Positions 43,732 to 57,188 of a stretch of 64,000 nucleotides of DNA are shown one piece after another. Each line of letters opens with the position of its first letter. Within the stretch, counting starts at the first letter, position 1. The notes beneath the pieces are model-generated. The model saw only the letters and a program-made list of their open reading frames with translations. It was not told the DNA's origin and searched no databases. Origin of the DNA: Chaetomium olivaceum. Lineage: Eukaryota; Ascomycota; Sordariomycetes; Sordariales; Chaetomiaceae. Position numbers and translations under genes: made by a program. The stretch lies in contig JAYWVB010000036.1 of NCBI GenBank assembly GCA_039881045.1, positions 124,001 through 188,000 on the forward strand. Direction: 5' to 3'.

Positions 43732-44278
43732 TCCCAATCATTGTTTGTTGAATTTCGGAACGGACTTGGAGTTAATATGAAGCAAAGAGTGCTCGGCCAA
43801 GTCGGGACAGGAAAACCCAAAGCGAACTGGTGTTTCCGGACGATAAGTAGTTAATGGAATGGATGTTATTCCTTCTATTCCATACGAAGATTGAGTCAAG
43901 TAGGAGGATACATCGACAACGAACGACTGATATTTGTAACAATTGCTTCAACATAAACCAAGTCTCAACTCTTGTAATATTATCATACACTAGTATTAGA
44001 AGCAACTTTTCTAAGGACTTCACAAACCCGTAGCCTAAGGCAAGCACCGGCGGAGGTAGAGCAAGTAAGTCAGGAAACATAAAATGCGTTACATATAATA
44101 CAAGCGCCATCATAAACAAGCCAAGGTTACTGGCCCTTACCGCCTCCCTCTCTTCAAACCAAACAGGTAGGTATACCCATAAATCCCCCCCATTACCGAT
44201 ATGCAGAACACGCTAAACCAGCTGACACAACCCCCCGTCCCCTCCCAACTCGAGCTATCCCAAAATGCCGCCACCCCT
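43732..44278. other. Intergenic region
   Basis: 5' flank of the tRNA and 3' flank of the myosin gene, relatively AT-rich at 43860-44020. No gene seen. Confidence 0.45.
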
Positions 44279-47200
44279 TCACAAGAACCCCTTCGTCATG
44301 GATGGCACCCTACTAATGCTGCTCTTCCGCTGAGGGACCTTGACCGGCTCTTCCGTGGCCCAGCCAACATGCCTACTCCGCATGCTCCCGCCAAACACAC
44401 TCCCCGCGGCGCTCATTCCGGAGCCAGTAACCCCCTTCTCCATCCTCATCTTCCACCCTTCCACCTCACGCTCGAGCTTGAGCGCCCGCTCCTTCTCCTC
44501 GCGCAGCTCGCGCTCCGCCCGGCGCGCGGCCAGCTCGTTGTTGCTCTCCGACGCCTGCAGCTCCTCGATGGTCTTGAGCAGCTTGTCCATCTTGTCGCGC
44601 ATACGGCTCATGTCCTCGCTGAGCTGCCCGTTTTGCTTGTCCTTGCGCTCGATCTGCGACTGCAGGTCCTTGACGGTGCGGTCGACGTTGCGCACCGAGC
44701 GCTGGGACTTGCTACGCTCGGTTTCGTGCTCTTCGAGTTGGGACTCGAGCTGCGGCTTGTTAGTACGCGGTAGGACGGAATTACGTGAGGGGTGGACTGA
44801 CCTCTTGGATGCGCTTGTGGAGGAACTTGATATCATGGCTCGCCGTCGAGTAACCCTTAGTCTCGAGGTCGATAAGCTTGAGTTGCACCTCGTTAAGCGA
44901 TTTCTCCAAGGCCGCCTTCTGCTTCTGCAGCTCTGCGCTCGCCTCCCTCTCGCCGACGATGTCCTTTTGAATCTCTGAAACTAGCGATTCAGCACGACGC
45001 ATCTTCTCCACTGCTGCGGCGGCGATATCCTCCTGTTGTGCAAGGCCGGCCTTGAGCTCGAGAATCTCCTTGTCGCTATTGGCGGCGTTGCGAAGCGACG
45101 GGCTCTCGCTCTTGGCAAGCTCCTCGAGACCAGCCTTGGCCTCCTCCAGTCTGGCCTCGATACTCCGCTTTTCGCGAAGCAGGCTATCACGTTCGGCGGT
45201 AACCTCATCCACCGACGACCGAAGGGAGCGGACTTGTGACAAGAGGGATACGATCTTGCCCTGGGCCTCGTTATGAGCGGTGACCGCCTCGTCCCGAGAA
45301 GCCACCACATCCGAGAGCGTGGTCTGTAGGCGAGCCTTCTCCTTGGACCATGTCGAACTGTTGAGCACCTCGTCGTCCCACTTGGACCGGAGATCATCGA
45401 GTTCCTCGCGCAACCTCGCGATCTCGGCCTGCTTGAAGAGCTTCTCTTCGCGTGCAAGATCAAGCTCCTTCGTGAGGGTCGCGAACTCGGCCTGGTACTT
45501 CTTACGCAGCTGCTCCATGCTCGATTCCTTGTCCTCGACGTCGTTGGCCCGCTGGTTGCGGTAGTCTTCGAGCTCGTGTTGCAGCCTCTTCTTTGCCTGC
45601 GTGGCCGACTCCAGGTCTGTCGACATGTCTTCGATCTTCTCTTCGAGTCTCTGAGTCTGGAGTTGCAGATCCTCAATGGTGGTATCGAGACGGTTTCTCT
45701 CGGCCATCATCTCTGCGCAGCTGTCTTCCGCCTCTCTGGCCTGTGCCTTGGCGAATTGCTCGGCACGGCTCGCCTTGAGCACGGCAATTTCGGCCTGCTC
45801 CAGCTTGTTGAAGTACTCGTCCGCACGGCTCTTATAAAGGTTCAGACTCGCGGTCACATCAGTCAGCTTGGAGGTTTCGGCGTCCATGCGGATCTGGAGA
45901 TCGGCAAACTCCTGCAGAAGTTGGGTCCGGCTAGCGGCCTCTTGGTCTCTGGCAAGCGAGATCTCCTGCAGGTCCGATCTTGTATCGCGGAAATCCACCT
46001 CGAGCTTCGCTCGGTCATGCCTCAACCTCCACGTGCCCCTTCATGTCGGTCAACTCTGCAATGGCATCGTTATGGCTGTGCAAAATCGCCCGCCGGGAAT
46101 CCTCCTGACTATGAAGCAGGTCAAGGATCTCTTCATGGGATTTGGTTTGGATGTCCCGAAGCGACAGTTCACCAGTGTGGAGGGCCTTTTCCAAAGCGGA
46201 CACCTGCTTCGACGATTGGTCGAGCATGTCATGCAGCCGGCCGTTCGCTTGCTCCAGTTTCCGCATCCGGCCGCTCTCGTCGGCTTGGATTCCCGGAGGA
46301 GGCTCCACGCGGTCCAGTTGGTTTTGGAGGTGCCGATTCTGCATCTGCGCAAGCTGCAGCTGATTCTGCAGTTCCTCAACATCGGCTTTGAGATCCATGC
46401 GATTGTTGAAGCTGAGAATATCCGCCGTCTTATCCGAACGAACGGAATCGAGATGGTCGGTGTCGGGTTGTGCGAACCGACGTGGTGGTGTCGTTGCGTT
46501 CGAGTAATGCCGCCCGTTGGGTTTGGGCCGCGTTTGCGTTGGTGACATAGCGAAAGGGTCGTCAATGTTGACGTCGTTGAGGCCGCGCCTGGTGGGAGAC
46601 TCGTTCCTAACGGCTCTCAAAGCTGCGAGTTGCTCCTCGGCGTTGACACGGGCGGCTGTCTGAACACGCAAGTCCTGCTGCAGGTCTTCGATCTTTCGGA
46701 CCAAGTCAAAGTTCTTGCTGATGAACTTATCTGGGCTATCGTCTGCCTGGACAACAGGGACTGACTGGGGATCAACCGTTCTGAGTGCGTTGAGCAACTG
46801 GGATCGCAACTCCGTAAGCTCTGCGTCCCGAGCATCCAACGCGGACTGCATCGTGCGCACGGTGCCTTGCGCTTGCATTCGAAGTTGCTTCTCTGACTCG
46901 ATTGTGCGGTTGGCCTCGGCCAACTGAACCGTGAAATTAGACGAAGCCTTCTCAGCATTGCGGCTGCTCTGCACCTCCCTTGCGACTTCATGGTTAAGAT
47001 CCTCCAGGCTTAGCTGTAGTTTCTCCAGCCGCTTCTCTAGTGAGGCGATGGTGACATGCGAATCGCCGAGCTGCTTGTTCAGTTTGGCATTCTGCTCCTC
47101 CAACTTCGCCTTCTCACGCTGTAAGGAAAGAACCTGACCACGGGATGCCTCGCTCGCTCGCGAGGATGACCGAGCGATCTCAAGACCTTTTTGTTGTAGT

Positions 47201-50200
47201 TTGTTGAGGAGCGCACGGTTATCATTTTCAGAGGCAGCGAGGCGACTCTTCACGGTATGAAGCTCGCGCTCCATCCGCTCTTTTGCCTGGTCGTTCTTCA
47301 GCCCGAATTCGCCAGACTCGAGGATTAGCTTGTTTAGATCTTCGATTTGGCGGTTTAGGTTGGCGCACTCGGCGTCAAACCATTTCAGTCGCTCATGAGC
47401 GGCCTCAAGATCTTTGTGAAGACTTTCCTCGCGCTCCCGTGCGACTTTGAAGGCGGCTCGCTCTCCGATGATCTCAGCTTCGCGACGAGCTTCCTCAGCT
47501 TGGGTTTTGGCAACACGAAGCCGCCGAATTTCCTCACGAGCCTCGTCCCGTTCCTCCCTCTGCTGTAGTCCGGGCTTCCATGGTTCGACGGAGAGTATCT
47601 TGTTGGGCGTAGAGCTCCTTCTCAATGGTGATCTTTGACTCGTTGAGATGGTCGTACTCGTCCTTCAAGCTTTGGTACTTGTGCTCGCCGAGCAGCTGGA
47701 CATCATCCCGGGATTGGCGCTCCCTGCTGAACTCCATCTGTGTGTTGTACAGTTCTTCCTTGAGATCTTTGATCTGAGACTCGAGGATTTGCCGATTCTC
47801 GTCAGCTTGAGCATCTTCTGAGAGCCTAGCCTCCAGGAGTCTCTTTGCATCCTCAGCCTCCCGCTCGATTTGGGATTGTTGGGACTTCAGGGCAGTTAGC
47901 TGGGCTTGAACCTCGTGAAGCCGCTCGGCAGCCTTTTCTCTCTCCGCACTGAGACTCTTCATCTGGTCCTCGAAGCTGCGCCTCTCCGTCTCGAACTTCC
48001 TATTGTCAGAGCGAAGCAGGGCCAGTTCGCTCTCCTTCTTCCTCACTAGATCCTCGTAGTCGGTTGAAGTCTTGGACAACTGAGCCAGCTGATGTTGGAC
48101 CTCACGGTTTTCGGCGATCAGTTGTGCGTTTTTGGTCTTCGAAGACTGAAGTTCCTTTTCGGAGGTCATCAACTTGACCTCCAGATCTTGGTCGATCTTG
48201 AGCAGTTTGTCTTCCAAGTCGCGAGCCTTGCGGTCTTTGAGCGACAGCTGGCTCTGGAGCATCTTGATCTCTCCTTCCAGTGCCGCCTCTTGTTCACTGC
48301 GTTCTGCTTGCGCCTTGGTGATGTCCTCGATCGCGCGCTCAAGGTCCTCAACACGCCCAGCAAGTTCGGACTTTTCTTGCTCTAACCTCGCGATGATGTT
48401 GGCTGCTTGGTCAAGCTGGGCACGATACCGCTCTACGTCGTCCTCGGCGCGCTTTTTGGCCTCAAGAAGACTGTCCAACTGGTCTTCAAGCTTCTCTTGG
48501 TCCTCCAGGGCGCCAGCCAGCTTATCTTCCAGTTCCACCTCTCGAAGTTGCAGCCGTTTGAAGATCTCTTCCTTGTCCAGTGCTAGCGCCCGTTCGCTCT
48601 CGAGTGTCTGCTGGATCCGAAGCATCTCGGCATGGACGTTCCGACGTTCGTCCTCGAGCTTCTGTCGATTATCGTGCTCCAGTAGCATCTGCTCATTCAG
48701 CTGCCGGATCATTTCGTCTCTCTTCTTGACCTCAGCTGCGGTCCTTGTCGCGCCCAAGAGAGGTTTCATCCGAACAAGGAGTTGCCACCAAGGATTGTCA
48801 CAGAGGTCGATATAAACTTGGAAGTTTCGTTGAATGAGCCTCGTAGCTTCCGCTCGATACAGACGCTTGAAGGCGATCCGCCGCTGCATGTAGCCTCGAG
48901 CAACGGATTGGAACTTGGACATGATTTCCGTGATTAGTGCATCACGCTGTTCTTCGAGCTCAGCGAGGACACCAGCTCGGAAGAACACCTTGGTCAGACC
49001 AATCCGGTAGAGGGATCTGTCGAGACCGAATCTGTCGAGCATGATCTTTGCTGCCGCCTGGCCTTCGATATATCCCCTTGGCATGTCGCGGCACAGGACT
49101 TCATACCGTTGTCGGAATTCGGCAAACGACAACCTGTTGGGAAAGCCTGTCCGGGCAATACGAATGCCCTCGAGCACACCGTTGCACCGTAGCTGGTCGA
49201 GGACGAGGGGACCGCTGAATTGTTTTGCTCGCTTGGTGTGGTTGGGAAGAATGCATCGTACGAAGTGGGGGTGAGTGAGATGCAGCTGGGCCATGAGGCT
49301 TGATAATTGCTCCTTGTGTCTCTGGGCAACTGTCCGGAAAAGCCCCTTCTTGACCCTGCTGCGCATACCTCCGACCTCGTCGTCCTGATCTGCACAATCG
49401 AAAGAGATTGGCAACGTGCTTGTCGGTTGACGCGGCGAGCAGGCGAGTAAGGTTGTCGTTCAAAGGGTCCTTGTTCTTCTCAAGCCAACCATCGGTAGAG
49501 TATTCCACCTCGGCGGCGTAATGCGTGAGAATGAAACCTTGGCCCAACCGAGAAGGCCGGTACTTTTGTGACTTCTTATCCCACAAAGAGTTTAGCTTCT
49601 CGGAAAAGGTCTTGTCGGTGGCCTTGGCATGACGCAGTCTTCATCGAGACATGAAAATATACCAATCGGGTTGGAGAGTTCAATCAGGTCAATGGTAGGC
49701 TGTAGGTCCTTGCCAAATCGATGAACTGCCACTCAATTTGTTCCCTGGCGTACTCCTCCTGCTCCAGGACGAACATATGATGGTTGAAAAACTGTTGCAG
49801 CTTCTCGTTGGTATAGTTGATGCACAGCTGCTCAAAGCTGTTCTTCTCGAAAATCTCAAAACCGGCAATATCCAATACACCGATGAAACGGGTGTCATCG
49901 AGGCCCATCCCGGCGCGGTCAAGTTGGCGGTTGATCCTGGTCACCAGGTCGCCGAAGCCCCGCTCGTAGATGCCCTTCGCAAGAGCGTCGATACTGAAAC
50001 GGACCTGCTCCGGTGTTTGTACCTTTTCAACCCACTCCCTCCCTGCCTTTACCTTGGGATGCAGCAGTGCGCGGAGAAAGGGTTCGAGAGGCACACCAAG
50101 AAGCTTGCAGACTCTCGCGGCGACTTCTTTGGCATCGGGCGCAAGACGAGCCTGGTCTGCCGACCTGCTCTCCTTGACGACTGATATGTTGCCGAGGTGA

Positions 50201-51589
50201 AGAACAGCGGCAATGGTGCGTAGAATGGAGGCCTGCTCCTCATCTGAGAAACCCCATCACCATAAAGGCTTCCATCAAGGAACTCCACTCGTCCTGGTCG
50301 GACACGCCTGTGATGATTTCCTGCCCGTCGCGAGTGTACGCGAAGTCCTGGACATCCAACCCATCAAGCAGGAAGTCTTGCTTTAGCCGCCGGTCTGCGC
50401 CCCTGAGAAGTTGATAAAAAATGTGATAGTTGCGCTCCTGAGAGTTGATCCGTACAACTCGAGACTTTTCGAGCAGATACCAGTCAATAAAGGCGCCGGC
50501 GATCGACCCATCGCGGTTGAATTCGATCCTGATGAACTTTCCGAATCTAGAGGAGTTATTGTTGCGTACGGTCTGAGCGTTACCGAAAGCCTCCAGAATC
50601 GGGTTGGCCCTCAATATCTGGGCAGAGAGATTGGAGTGCTGCTTGCCCCTACTCTTCGCAGGCGACTGGGACTGAGCGACGGCGGCGAGGTACTGGATGA
50701 CCTTCTTGGTGTTCTCAGTCTTTCCAGCACCGGATTCTCCAGTCACCAAAATGCTCTGGTTCTCGTTCTCGTCGACCATATTACGGAAGGCTTCGTCGGC
50801 CATGGCGAAGATGTGGGGTTTGTTTGTCCTCCCTGTTCCTGCCCCTGTACATGTTGACGTACTCGTTGGTGTATATCGGAAGAGGGGTGTAGGGGTTGAC
50901 TGTCACTAGGAACAGTCCGGAATAGGTGTAGATTAAGTCGGACATATATCGCGTGTGAAGGTTGTGGACGACCGAAGCCTCGTTTAGGTGTGTGTGAGTT
51001 CCGCCATGTCGTTTGCCTTGTCAAACTTGGCTGGGTTTACTTTGTCGACGCTCTCAGCATCAACTTCCCGTTGCTGTTTCCGAATCAGTAAGCTGCGAGA
51101 CCAAATACTCCCAATGCACACTCACACTCCCATCGTCGCACTGAACCAAAAGTTTGTTTCCCTCCAGCTCCTCCACCACCCAGCCCTTGACGAACGCCGT
51201 CTGCGGGTCCTTGAGCCAGACATACTTTCTGCCTGAAAATGTCGTTCTCGCCCTCAATCCCTTTCACTACGTCGGTGGGGTTTCCGCATGTCTTCGGTCT
51301 TGAGGTACGACGGCGCGAAGGTGCTCGAGCTGGGCGTCCCCTCTCGTGATTGGGCCCGGCCATGGCTAGTTCGGAGAGGTGCCGGCGGTGCCAATGCCGC
51401 CGCCGCAAAGCTATGAGGGCTATGAGAGCTCTGGGAGTGCGTCCTGGCGTGGGGAGGTGGTGAGGGCGCGCTAGCAAGTAACGACGGCGACGCGGGGCCG
51501 AGGACGGATTTTGGGCGGCCTGGACCATTCGAACCGGTCGAGGTCGAGGCCGCGGCGTTCCTCGCAAAAGGATTATTGCGGACCGACAT
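44279..51589 (-). CDS. MYO2: Myosin II heavy chain, frame broken by about ten indels
   Basis: Conventional myosin for cytokinesis and septation, about 2,400 aa if the indels are corrected. A Ser/Pro-rich head from MSVRNNPFARN leads to the SH3-like WLKDPQTAFVKGWVVEELEG. The motor has LVTGESGAGKTENTKK (P-loop, 50717-50740), NNNSSRFGKF (switch I), VLDIAGFEIFEKNSFEQLCI (switch II) and LRCNGVLEGIRIARTGFPNR. IQ-like repeats near IQRNFQVYIDL and a coiled coil of about 1,500 residues follow, ending PSMTKGFL. Two introns fit: 51074-51125 and 44750-44801. Frame breaks lie near 51282, 51237, 50990, 50823, 50253, 49715, 49626, 49402, 47556 and 46020, mostly in short homopolymers or an AC repeat. Residues on both sides stay family-like, which argues for sequence error rather than decay. 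Confidence 0.93.
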
Positions 51590-52494
51590 GGTGCGCCTCT
51601 GTTGGAGGATCAGAAAACCAAGAGATCATGGAATACTGCCGGAAAACAATGTGGTAGTGTTGATTTGTGGAGGGCTGCGGGACCCTGTAAACATTCACGA
51701 AAATGAAGCCCTGCCAAAGCGATGCATGTAAATGCGATGCGATGCGGGGCAAAAAAAGGTGGAATCGCAAGGGCCGGCAAAGCAAAAAAAAGCAAAAAGC
51801 ACAGATAAATCTGGCCGTGGTCTTCTCCTTTCTCCAGGTGGTTCGGTTCGGTTTCCTGGGGAGAAGTTGCTGGACCGGAGGAAGGAAGCAAGAAGGTAAC
51901 GTTGATGCCGCCCAACCTCAAGCTGGTTCGTGGTTGCCCCAGCACACCCCGGTCGAGTAAACAAACCCAGCAAGTGCCCGCCTTGCTTGATGTCACCTGC
52001 ATGGACCGTGCACACATTGCTAAATTCAGACTAGCGCATCGTGAGACCCAGTGAGCCCCCATGTCTTTCTTTTCGCCGATGAACGCGCTTCGAATCCTCG
52101 ATGCTCACCTGGAACCTGAACAATTTGGTCGCGCGCGAAGCCGATTAACTACTCAACTTGGGAGGCCAACCACAAAGCAACTGGAGCTGAGATCCATTCT
52201 GCTATTTTCATCAGCGGTGGAATCCTATCCATTGGTCATTTTCGAATTTACCAGCTCCCTTCGTACTTGGTACACCAGGTTGCTTTCGGAGTGCTTTGGT
52301 CTTGCACCCCACGACCACGATAGACGCTGGTCCTTTCTCTCGACAAGGATCTCGGTACTTCGTCTTTTGTATTCTGTGCGTGCTTCGAATTCATTTTTTA
52401 GCTATCCCGACAAGAGTCAGCATCGACCCCCACCGCGTCGTCGATTATCGAGATGCACGAACTGTAGCGACATCCCTATCGTCGAAATTCCGTC
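51590..52494. promoter_or_regulatory. Bidirectional promoter, myosin II / CCCH protein
   Basis: 905 nt between divergent start codons. No coding ORF is supported and no specific site is assigned. Confidence 0.45.
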
Positions 52495-55400
52495 ATGTCG
52501 CAATACCCCCATCCATATGGCTACGGCCGATATCATGGCGAACACCCACCTCCGCCGTATGCCTACCCGAACGTCTCCGGTTACCCGACACCTCAGGTCG
52601 CCCCCTACAACCCTTCTGCCGCATCAATACATCGCGACGCTACACAGGCTGCTTTCAACATGAATGCCTCACATATTCCTGGGCTCGGGGTAGGTGGCGC
52701 AGCTCCTAATGAGACTCATCACAGCTTTGCGTCTGGTGTTCCGTCTTGGACGCAGCCCCCTGGGTTTGCGCAATTTGCGCCGAGTGGCCCCCCGCCGACG
52801 CAAACCTCTGGACCAAGCCCGTACAACCTTCACCACCCCCAACCCAACGACAACAACAATCTAAAAACGAGCGCGCAACCCCTGCCGCAGCCCCTACCAC
52901 AACCCACCTCAACGGCAACACATCCAACCGCAGATGTTGAGATGGAGGAAGGGGAGTTGAGCGAGGGACAGTTCGAGGATCTGTACGAGCCGCAGGAAGA
53001 GGAATCGGATGCGCCCGCACAGACCGTTTCCAAACCTCTACCTTTCCCAGTTGGCGACCTCAGCCAACCAGCAAGCGCCGCTGATACGCCAGACGGGGGG
53101 TTTTATGGCTCGGACGACGATGGTGGCGACAAGGAACCTAGGGGCAATGAAGGTACGGGTCTTGGTCGCTTCCGGCTTCCAGTCTCAAATATGCGGTGCT
53201 AATGGTTGCAGGTCATGAGCGCTCAGCGTCCTACTCACCTTTCCTGTCGCCACGAGAGATTCAGAGTGAAATACCGACACCACAACCCGTAGAGAACAAG
53301 AAAGCTCAACCAACATCAGCCCAGCCAGTTAGTGGGGCGCAAAAACCTGCTGTTCCAGGCTTGGAACTTACGACCCAAGCCCCGATCACATCCTTCCCGA
53401 ACGGTGGGTCGACTCAGATCGGAACTTCTGTGCCAGAATCGCAACAAACAGATCCATTAAGCTCTTTCACATCTTTGCAAGAAGCGAAGAAGGAGGCACA
53501 GAAGGCAATTTTGCGGTTATGGCCCTTGGGTGTCAAGTACCAAAACTACCTCGACGAGGGGTTCGACGAGAAGCTGATCAAGAATCTTTTCCTGGATCTT
53601 CGTCTGGATATGCCTAAGACGGCTACCAACACGTCTGCCGCTCAGACGAAGGCACCACAACCAACCGAGGGCAATGGAACCGACTCGAACAAGTCAAGTC
53701 AGCCATCCGACACGCGCTCACAACACGCTCCTATCGCCACGAAGGACTCATCCACCATGTCCGAACAGGCAAGGAAGGGCGAGGAGCGAAAAGACCGTAT
53801 CGCACGGCTCCTTGCAGCCAAAGCAGCCAAAGCGCCGGCAGCCCCGAACCCGCCTGTGCCTGCTCCGACACAGCCCAAGCAAATTGAGTCCAGTGCGCAG
53901 GGTGAGAAAACCGCGCCGGGACCGCCAACCTCAGCACCGCCAGCTTCAGCACCACTAGCTTCAGCAACGTCAGCTTCTGCAACACCAACTCCAGCACCGC
54001 CCAAACCTAAGACGTGGGGCGAGAAAGAACGTTTGATCCAGCAGAAAATAGCCGCGCTCCACAAGTCCCGAGAAGCTCAAAAGTCGGCAACTGATACACC
54101 CAGCTTGGCTAATAACAACAGTGCGCCCCTTCCTCCGGCCATTTCAACAGGGAGCCCCGCGCCCTCAGCTATTCCCACAGGTCCCAGGGCAGCAAACGGC
54201 TCTCACACGCCAGCTAGCGCTCAGGCAACACCATCCCAACCTCGCCCGGCGCTGCCGGCTTTGATATTGTCAGCCAATGCCCCGCAGCATGTTTCGAACC
54301 AACGCAAGCGTCCAGTGGCCTCGGATTTTGTCGAATATTCAGCGGGGTCAGTCCCTACCAAACGGCCGTTCGCCCAAGCCCGCAAGGAGACGTCGCTTAT
54401 CATTGATGTGAGCGACGAGTCCGATGACGAGGAGATGGATATGGATATGGACATGGGATCGCCGGTTGATGAGCCATTGCCGACTCAATCGGGCGGCGCG
54501 CTTGGTCAACGTGGACCGGCTGTCCGTGACTTCCCACCTCTTACGGATTCCTTCCCCCGCGCCGGATTTCGAGTCCTGCGCCTTCTGTAACTCCACCCGG
54601 GGGCCGAGTGAACAGCAAGAAGCAGACTGAGCTTGATCTGAAAGAAAAGGCGATCCAGGATATGAGACGGAAGATCGCGCTTGCAGAGGCCAAGCGGAAA
54701 GTCAAACAGTCCTCGGGTGGCTCGGTGACGCCGGGCCAAACCGGATCAGAGTCCAAGGATGGCGAGAGTCCTCGGCTGCCAGTTGGCCAACAGGCCGAAT
54801 CTATGGGCAGCCCAAATCATTCAAACGGGGCTTCTCGCCAGCTTACGCCGGACGCATCATCAACCCGGCTTTCCCAGCCGGCCGAGACACTGCCTCTTGA
54901 TCCGCGTCAGCGAGAGCTGCGCCGTGGCCGTATCACGAGTCTTGAAATTCCCCGGGTTGCATCATTCCTCACAGAAAGAATGAAGCGAATGCAACAACTG
55001 CAAGATGAACAAGCAAGGTTGAAGGCCGAGATCGACAATAGCCTTGCCGAGCAAAAGAGACTGGCTGATGAGCTCCAAGCACTTGAGACGGCTCCTCCAG
55101 CCCACAGCCCACAGCCCAATGGGTTACATTCAGAGGTTGACGCCGGCGATTCCTTGTCTTCTGGCGCAGCCAAAGTCACCGGTGATCAACAGGACGAGGC
55201 TTTCCCACTGCAAACAGGAAGCTCCTCGGTTGATAGTCAGGCTGGTGAGCCGTCGTCGACGATATCTGAGTTGGAGAGAGCCATTGGCGTCGCATCTGCG
55301 ATTGAAAGCGAGGTCCCGCAAGAAGGACCGCAAGAAGGTCCACAGGCAGAGTCGCAAGGACAGTCACCGTCACCTTCCGCTACCAACCTCGGTACCTTTG

Positions 55401-56351
55401 AATCTGCCGACGCTGATTCTGCTGAACGTGTGTCGGACACCTCGGCACAAATCGAACCGCTTCTCCCGAATGATGAGATGAGTCAAGGGGATGCTGGGAA
55501 TGCATCAGCAGTGTCCCCAAATTCACAACCGGTTGAGAACAACAGCCCTCCACCACATATACCCGAGCAAGTGGGTTCTCCAAAGGCCGACGAGACCACG
55601 CCTATGGAACTGGATTCAAGGTCACCCAGCCCGGAGACGGTGGAACCTACCAGCAACGCCGACCCGGAATCTTTAGCCCTACTGCCTGACCAAATATCGA
55701 GCGCCGGGCAACCCCGAAAGGCAGTGCAGGAAATAGAGACGGATGTTTCAGGAGAAGTACATGTCGTTTTTTCCCGTATATCTAGAGCGTCGAAGCTAAC
55801 ACAATCGCAGGTGCATGATCGCCCAACATCACAATCGGAGAGCAGATTGATCCCTTACGAGAGTCCGCTTCGTTATTTCCATGCCTATCGATTCCACCCG
55901 GAGTACAAAAATGCAGTTGCCGGTGGGCTGCGGTCCTTGACTTACAGCAACAGAATTGACCCTGAAAAGGAACTGTGCCCTTTCGAACTTACTGGAGAAC
56001 AGTGCCCCGCCAATTGCGAGTACCAGCATTTCGGCTCCATCAGTCCTCCGGGTGAGTCTCCCCACACCATAAACGGGGTGCTAACATCAAACGTCCAACT
56101 CCCCCCGTGGAAGCTGACTCCTGGCCCTCTACCTTCCAGATGACCAAATCCTCTTGGAGCTTGGAAATTCCGACGACTATAGTGGCGAGCAAAAGAGCCG
56201 GTTCATCCAAGGCCTGCGGGAGCTTCTCCAGAAGTTCAAGGCTGAGAAGGTTAAGGACTTCGACACAATAGCGCGCGGAATCATTGAATTCCGCTCTCAG
56301 TTCCTCGGGGACAAGTCCAAGGTGCTCCGCCTGGAGGGAGTCACTATCTGA
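52495..56351 (+). CDS. Red1/ZFC3H1-like zinc-finger protein, frame broken by 1 nt
   Basis: Large low-complexity nuclear protein, about 1,218 aa, with a C-terminal zf-C3H1-type finger as in fission yeast Red1 and human ZFC3H1, scaffolds that pass RNAs to the exosome. Exons: 52495-53152, 53212-55756, 55811-56051 and 56140-56351. The N-terminus is Pro/Gln/Tyr-rich (MSQYPHPYGYGRYHG), followed by acidic EMEEGELSEGQFEDLYE. Two helical parts are LDLKEKAIQDMRRKIALAEA and LTERMKRMQQLQDEQARLKA. The finger is ELCPFELTGEQCPANCEYQHF. After it, DDQILLELGNSDDYSGEQKS continues to EGVTI. One base is missing in the C run near 54545-54550. The intron at 55757-55810 (54 nt) is in frame and stop-free. Finger and order support the family; exact orthology is inferred. 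Confidence 0.82.
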
Positions 56352-57188
56352 TCAGGACGCCTTCCAGCCAGCAATTGAACCGGAGGGTGGCAGCCCCACG
56401 CCGCCAGTCCAGTTTGATGTGCCCTCCCGACAGTAGATTTATTTCCCGGCTTTCTTTTTTCTTCCAGGCGCGACTTTTGCCATTGCACGTTCGGCGTTTC
56501 ACTCGCACGGAACATCTTCTGCCTTCTGCATAGGCCACACGCCACTTTTGTGGGAAAAGGGAGAAAGGTCTCCATGTGAGACAGGGTGGGCGTTGTAGGG
56601 AAAGATACCCAGCTTTGTCAAAGCTTGTAAGAGTTGGCTCCGGGTGATAAAGAGCGCGGGGTGGGGGGGAGGGGAAGAAGAAACAATTGGTAGGGGTCAG
56701 TGGCATCCCGATGCCTGGCGATCGGGGATAGTAAGATATCACCAGAGCCGTTAGGGCAGGGCAAGGGATGGCATGGCAACCATGATGGGCCACGAGTTGC
56801 CTGTGTGCTGCTCTGAAAGCTGAGAGGCAGAGAGACCATAATTTACATCATGGTATTCCACCGAGCTGCGAGGAGCATTGATGGTTGAGCTGATCTCCTG
56901 CGCGCTTCTTGTCTTTGGGGTAGGCGACTTAGCCGTGGCGTTCCGTCTAACCATAGCTCGGGAATATGATGAATATATAATTGTCTTTCTTTCTATTCAC
57001 GATTATTATAAAAACATGCGGCGACTCTTGCTCCCCTCCTGTCTGGTACGGTCAAACTTCTCCAGGTCGTCAGCTTGTCTATCTCAGTGACCCAACACGA
57101 TACACAAAACCCCGCCGGTCTATCAAAACATATACTCGAAAATTACAATGACACATATAACTAAAAAAGAAATCGCGTGTACGTCAGC
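56352..57188. other. Convergent 3' intergenic region
   Basis: 3' flanks of the CCCH gene (+) and the thioesterase (-). No feature recognised. Confidence 0.45.

Noticed and set aside
44279..51589. RIP as the cause of the broken myosin gene
   Set aside because: RIP makes C-to-T substitutions and stop codons; here the changes are small insertions and deletions with intact codons between.
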